This document shows, piece after piece, positions 60,332 to 64,000 of a DNA stretch of 64,000 nucleotides (the stretch's first letter is position 1; each line of letters opens with the position of its first letter). Location of the stretch: contig NZ_CP090063.1 of assembly GCF_021391495.1 (NCBI RefSeq), forward strand, positions 4,154,001-4,218,000, given 5' to 3'. This DNA is from Amycolatopsis acidiphila (GTDB lineage: Bacteria > Actinomycetota > Actinomycetes > Mycobacteriales > Pseudonocardiaceae). The notes below the pieces were generated by a model. The model did no database searches and was not told the DNA's origin. It worked only from the letters and a program-made list of their open reading frames with translations. A program made the position numbers and the translations under genes.

Positions 60332-61495
60332 ATGACCTCGACCCAGCCCCAGCCCTCCGCGCCGGCGCCGCTCGCGGCGACGCCGGACCGGATCAGCGGA
60401 CTGTCGCTGGCGCTGGTGTACCTGCCGCTCGCCAGTCCGATCAGCGACGCGAAGGTGCTGACGGGGCGGCAGAAGCCGCTCACCCAGGTCGCCGTGCTGT
60501 TCGCGCGGATCCGGACCGAAGGCGGTCACGAGGGGCTGGGCTTCAGCTACGCCAAACGCGCGGGCGGGCCTGGTCTGTACGCGCACGCGCACGAGATCGC
60601 GCCCGAACTGGTCGGCGAGGACCCCAGCGACATCGGGAGGCTGTGGGACAAGCTGGTCTGGGCCGGGGCCTCGGTCGGGCGCAGCGGCCTGGCGACCCAG
60701 GCCATCGCCGCGTTCGACGTCGCGCTGTGGGATCTCAAAGCCCGCCGCGCCGGGCTGCCGCTGGCGAAGCTCCTCGGCGCGCACCGCGACGCGGTCAGCT
60801 GCTACAACACTTCCGGCGGTTTCCTGTCCACGCCACTGGAGTCCGTGCTGTCCAATGTGGACGCCGCGCGGGAACGCGGGATTGGCGGCATCAAGATCAA
60901 GGTGGGACAGCCCGACGCGCACGCCGACCTGGAGCGGGTCGCGGCCGTGCGCGAGCACCTCGGCGACGGGTTTCCGCTGATGGTCGACGCGAACCAGCAG
61001 TGGGACCGGCCCGCCGCGCTGCGGATCGGCCGCAAGCTGGAGCGGTTCGACCTGACCTGGATCGAGGAGCCGCTGGACGCCTACGACGCCGAAGGCCACG
61101 CCGCCCTCGCCGCCACGCTCGACACCCCGATCGCGACCGGCGAGATGCTGACCAGCGCGGCCGAGCACTGGAACCTCATCCGCCAGGGCGCCTCGGACTT
61201 CGTCCAGCCCGACGCACCGCGGGTCGGCGGCATCACGCCGTTCCTGCGCATCATGGCGCTGGCCGACCACAGTGGACTCTCGCTCGCGCCGCACTTCGCG
61301 ATGGAGCTGCACCTGCACCTCGCCGCCGCGTACCCGCGCACGACGTGGGTCGAGCATTTCGAGTGGCTGGAGCCGCTGTTCAACGAACGCCTCGAACTGC
61401 GCGACGGGCGCATGCTCGTGCCCGCCCGGCCCGGCCTCGGCCTTTCGCTCAGCGAGCAGACCGCCGCGTGGACCGCCGAGGAGGCCACCTTCTGA
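60332..61495 (+). CDS. Enolase-superfamily galactarate/talarate-type dehydratase
   Basis: 387 aa of the mandelate racemase subgroup. KxK base motif GIKIKVGQP; metal ligands in VDANQQWDR, IEEPLDAYD and ATGEMLTS; His base in LAPHFAMELHLHL. The HFAMELHLHLAAAYP segment is that of L-talarate/galactarate dehydratases as I recall them. It would form 5-dehydro-4-deoxyglucarate for KdgD. Other acid sugars are possible. GAGGAG precedes the ATG. Confidence 0.82.
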   Translation: MTSTQPQPSAPAPLAATPDRISGLSLALVYLPLASPISDAKVLTGRQKPLTQVAVLFARIRTEGGHEGLGFSYAKRAGGPGLYAHAHEIAPELVGEDPSDIGRLWDKLVWAGASVGRSGLATQAIAAFDVALWDLKARRAGLPLAKLLGAHRDAVSCYNTSGGFLSTPLESVLSNVDAARERGIGGIKIKVGQPDAHADLERVAAVREHLGDGFPLMVDANQQWDRPAALRIGRKLERFDLTWIEEPLDAYDAEGHAALAATLDTPIATGEMLTSAAEHWNLIRQGASDFVQPDAPRVGGITPFLRIMALADHSGLSLAPHFAMELHLHLAAAYPRTTWVEHFEWLEPLFNERLELRDGRMLVPARPGLGLSLSEQTAAWTAEEATF

Positions 61496-61591
61496 GCCGG
61501 CCGCCGGTCACGGTGGCGCTCGGACGGCCCGCGGAGACCGGTCATCTGCTAGCTTTCCGCGGGAACCGGACGAAACGATCGGGAGTGGCCC

Positions 61592-63010
61592 ATGGCCGGC
61601 AACGGTGTCTTCCGCCGCAAGCCCATCGAGGCGATCGAGACCGTAGACACCGGTGGGCTGCAGCGGACCCTCGGGCTCTGGCAGCTGACCGCCATCGGGA
61701 TCGGCGGCATCATCGGCGCCGGCATCTTCTCGCTCGCCGGGGCGGTGGCGAACGAGACCGCGGGCCCCGCGGTGCTGATCTCGTTCCTCATCGCCGGGAT
61801 CGCCAGCGCCGCCGCCGCGTTCTCCTACGCGGAGTTCGCCGGGCTCATCCCCCGCGCCGGGTCGGCCTACACCTACGGCTACGCGGTGCTGGGCGAGCTG
61901 GTCGGCTGGTTCATCGGCTGGGACCTGCTGCTGGAGTACACCGCGATCGTCGCCGTGGTCGCGATCGGCATCTCCGGCTACTTCAACGACCTGCTGAGCT
62001 TCTTCCACGTCGAGCTGCCGCTGTGGATGTCCGGAGCGCCCGGCACCGAGCCCGACGGGGTCGCCGCGGGCTCGTACAAGGTGAACCTGTTCGCCGTCGT
62101 GCTGTGCCTGCTGATCGCGTTCGTGCTGAACCTCGGCATGCGCTCAGCGGCCCGGTTCGAGACCCTGCTGGTGTACCTGAAGATCGCCCTCGTGGTCGTG
62201 GTCATCGTGGTCGGCGCCTTCCACGTCGACGCCGGCAACTGGTCGCCGTTCCTCCCGTTCGGCATCAGCGGCGCCTTCACCGGCGCGGCGACGGTCTTCT
62301 TCGCCGTGTTCGGCTACGACGCGATGTCCACCGCGGCCGAGGAGTCCCGCGACTCGCAGAAGCACATGCCCAAGGCGATCCTGTACTCGCTGGGCATCTC
62401 GATGGTGCTCTACGTGCTGGCCTGCCTCGTGCTCACCGGCATGGTCGACTACCACGACATCGACCCGGAAAGCGCCTTCTCGAGCGCCTTCGCCTCCGTC
62501 GGGCTGCGCGTGCTCGGCGCCGTGATCGCGGTCGGGGCGATCCTCGGCATCCTCACCGTGCTGTTCACGTTCCTGCTCGGCGCGACCCGGGTGGGCTACT
62601 CGATGAGCCGGGACGGCCTGCTGCCGAGGTGGTTCTCCGGCACCCACCCCACCCGCCGGGTGCCGGTCCGGATGACCTGGGTGCTCGGTGTCGCCGCCGC
62701 GGTGATCGCGGGCCTGCTGCCGATCGGCGAGGCCGCGGAGCTGACCAACATCGGCATCCTGCTCGCGTTCGTCGTCGTGTGCGTGGCGGTGATCGTGCTG
62801 CGCTACCGCCGTCCCGAGCTGCCCCGCACGTTCCGCACCCCGGGCATGCCGGTGGTCCCCGCGATCGGCGTGGTGTTCTCCATCTGGCTGATCACGTTCC
62901 TCAAGCCCGAGACCTGGCTGCGCTTCGCGATCTGGTTCGTCATCGGGCTGGGCGTCTACTTCGGGTACTCCCGCCGCCACTCGCGGCTCGCCACGGCGAA
63001 CGAGGAGTGA
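61592..63010 (+). CDS. APC-family amino acid permease
   Basis: 472 aa, 12 membrane segments. WQLTAIGIGGIIGAGIFSLAG is the family's first-segment signature, followed by AFSYAEFAGLIPRAGSAYTYGY and GYDAMSTAAEESRDSQKHMPKAI. It resembles cationic amino acid transporters (YfnA/CAT-like). No signal links it to the sugar genes. It ends four bases before the convergent ABC-F stop. Confidence 0.9.
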   Translation: MAGNGVFRRKPIEAIETVDTGGLQRTLGLWQLTAIGIGGIIGAGIFSLAGAVANETAGPAVLISFLIAGIASAAAAFSYAEFAGLIPRAGSAYTYGYAVLGELVGWFIGWDLLLEYTAIVAVVAIGISGYFNDLLSFFHVELPLWMSGAPGTEPDGVAAGSYKVNLFAVVLCLLIAFVLNLGMRSAARFETLLVYLKIALVVVVIVVGAFHVDAGNWSPFLPFGISGAFTGAATVFFAVFGYDAMSTAAEESRDSQKHMPKAILYSLGISMVLYVLACLVLTGMVDYHDIDPESAFSSAFASVGLRVLGAVIAVGAILGILTVLFTFLLGATRVGYSMSRDGLLPRWFSGTHPTRRVPVRMTWVLGVAAAVIAGLLPIGEAAELTNIGILLAFVVVCVAVIVLRYRRPELPRTFRTPGMPVVPAIGVVFSIWLITFLKPETWLRFAIWFVIGLGVYFGYSRRHSRLATANEE

Positions 63011-63014
63011 GGGC

Positions 63015-64000
63015 TCAGCCGGCCTCGCGCACCTCGCCGTCGTCGACGACGAGCCGCCGCGTGGTCCGGACCACGTCCAGCATCCGGCGGTCGTGCGTGA
63101 CGAGCAGGAGCGTGCCGGGGTAGCCGTCGAGGGCCGATTCGAGCTGCTCGATGGCGGGCAGGTCGAGGTGGTTGGTCGGCTCGTCGAGGACCAGCAGGTT
63201 CACCCCGCGCCCCTGCAGCAACGCGAGCGCGGCCCGGGTCCGCTCCCCCGGCGACAGGGTGGCCGCGGTGCGGGGCACGTGGTGGGCGCCGAGGCCGAAC
63301 TTGGCGAGGAGCGTGCGGACCTCGGCGGGTTCGGTGTCCGGCACTGCGGCACGGAACGCGTCGAGCAGCGTTCCCGAGCCGTGGAACAGGGCGCGGGCCT
63401 GGTCGATCTCGCCGACGCGGACACCCGAGCCGAGCGTCGCGTGCCCCGCGTCCAGCGGCACCCGGCCGAGGAGCGCGCCCAGGAGCGTCGACTTGCCGGA
63501 GCCGTTGGCGCCGGTGATCGCGATCCGGTCCGCCCACTCGACCTGCAGCGTCACCGGCCCGAGCGTGAAGCCGCCGCGCCGGACCTGCGCCCCCTGCAGC
63601 GACGCCACGATCGTGCCGGAGCGCGGCGCGGCCGCGATCTCCATCCGCAGCTCCCACTCCTTGCGGGGCTCCTCCACGACGTCGAGCCGCTCGATGAGGC
63701 GCTCGGTCTGCCGCGCCTTCGCGGCCTGCTTCTCGGTCGCCTCGGCGCGGGTCTTGCGGGTGATCTTGTCGTTGTCGGTCGCCTTGCGGCGGGCGTTGCG
63801 GGTGCCCTTGTCCAGCCACGCCCGCTGCGTGCGCGCCCGTGTCTCCAGGTTCGACCTGCGGTCGGCGTACTCCTCGTACCGTTCCCGCGCGTGCCGCCGG
63901 GCGACCTCGCGCTCCTCGAGGTAGGCGCCGTACCCGCCGCCGTACAGGTTGATCTGCTGCTGGGCCAGGTCCAGCTCCAGGACCTTGGTGACGGTGCGGG
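63015..64000 (-). CDS. ABC-F family ATPase (5' end beyond the window)
   Basis: The C-terminal ATPase is complete: Walker A GANGSGKST, signature LSPGERTRAALALL, Walker B LLVLDEPTNHLD, H-loop LVTHDR. Upstream in the same open frame is the charged interdomain linker (VARRHARERYEEYADRR, ATEKQAAKARQTERL) to the window edge. ABC-F proteins act on ribosomes, giving antibiotic resistance or translation rescue; the first ATPase domain and start lie past 64000. Confidence 0.9.
   Translation of the reverse strand, partial: RTVTKVLELDLAQQQINLYGGGYGAYLEEREVARRHARERYEEYADRRSNLETRARTQRAWLDKGTRNARRKATDNDKITRKTRAEATEKQAAKARQTERLIERLDVVEEPRKEWELRMEIAAAPRSGTIVASLQGAQVRRGGFTLGPVTLQVEWADRIAITGANGSGKSTLLGALLGRVPLDAGHATLGSGVRVGEIDQARALFHGSGTLLDAFRAAVPDTEPAEVRTLLAKFGLGAHHVPRTAATLSPGERTRAALALLQGRGVNLLVLDEPTNHLDLPAIEQLESALDGYPGTLLLVTHDRRMLDVVRTTRRLVVDDGEVREAG

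Overview
The window is very GC-rich (roughly 70-74%), codon-biased chromosomal DNA with many GTG/TTG starts and ATGA/TGATG overlaps. Gene content (MimABCD-type propane monooxygenase, DUF574-type methyltransferase, a zinc-free bL36, LexA/DinB SOS genes, a giant single-chain acyl-CoA carboxylase) points to an aerobic soil actinomycete. Amycolatopsis or a related member of the Pseudonocardiales is my best guess; this rests on gene content, not on a search.

Layout. 0-5.2 kb: DoxX protein, an SDR without the usual catalytic residues, a decayed LuxR/AAA regulator, rpmJ with a strong terminator, an EthD-type protein, an IclR remnant and a lower-GC DHA2 exporter. 5.2-17.4 kb: a large reverse-strand alkane-oxidation operon (76-aa ORF, hydroxylase alpha, reductase, hydroxylase beta, coupling protein, amidohydrolase, DUF59 protein, zinc alcohol dehydrogenase, dedicated GroEL, PHP protein), faced by a divergent GAF/AAA/Fis regulator. 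Two matching inverted repeats frame the promoter region. 17.5-25.3 kb: housekeeping and stress genes (MFS, methyltransferase, dinB with a LexA box on its start codon, small acidic proteins, STAS protein, GNAT/TetR pair with three operator-like palindromes, group 2 sigma factor, stand-alone LigD-type polymerase domain). 25.3-35.1 kb: an 1823-aa biotin-dependent carboxylase, CheB-like esterase, two gene remnants, a TetR regulator and a three-gene operon with two YbjQ-like proteins.

35.1-41.1 kb: an IclR regulator divergent from dioxygenase alpha, beta, PdxA-like dehydrogenase, 2Fe-2S reductase and aromatic-acid transporter genes. Order and sequence match tphA2-A3-B-A1 of terephthalate degradation. 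41.4-42.5 kb: DUF5997-like protein and an HTH-less LysR-type domain protein. 42.5-48.6 kb: ROK repressor, sugar ABC importer and GH1 beta-glucosidase (beta-glucoside/cello-oligosaccharide use). 48.6-50.5 kb: HpnB-type glycosyltransferase and LexA. 50.5-52.4 kb: a LacI gene and an MFS gene, both missing their 5' ends and abutting head to head. 52.4-63 kb: semialdehyde dehydrogenase, a G-rich/tandem-repeat gap, trypsin-like protease, sugar porter, Tat-exported PL8 polysaccharide lyase, 5-dehydro-4-deoxyglucarate dehydratase, divergent galactarate/talarate-type dehydratase and an APC permease. An ABC-F gene runs off the right edge.

Together the window is a catabolic island: gaseous alkanes or small ketones/phenols, terephthalate-like aromatics, beta-glucosides, and uronate or aldarate sugars, each with its own regulator. 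Several decayed genes and an apparent deletion junction show recent reshaping. No tRNA, rRNA, insertion sequence or CRISPR array was recognised.
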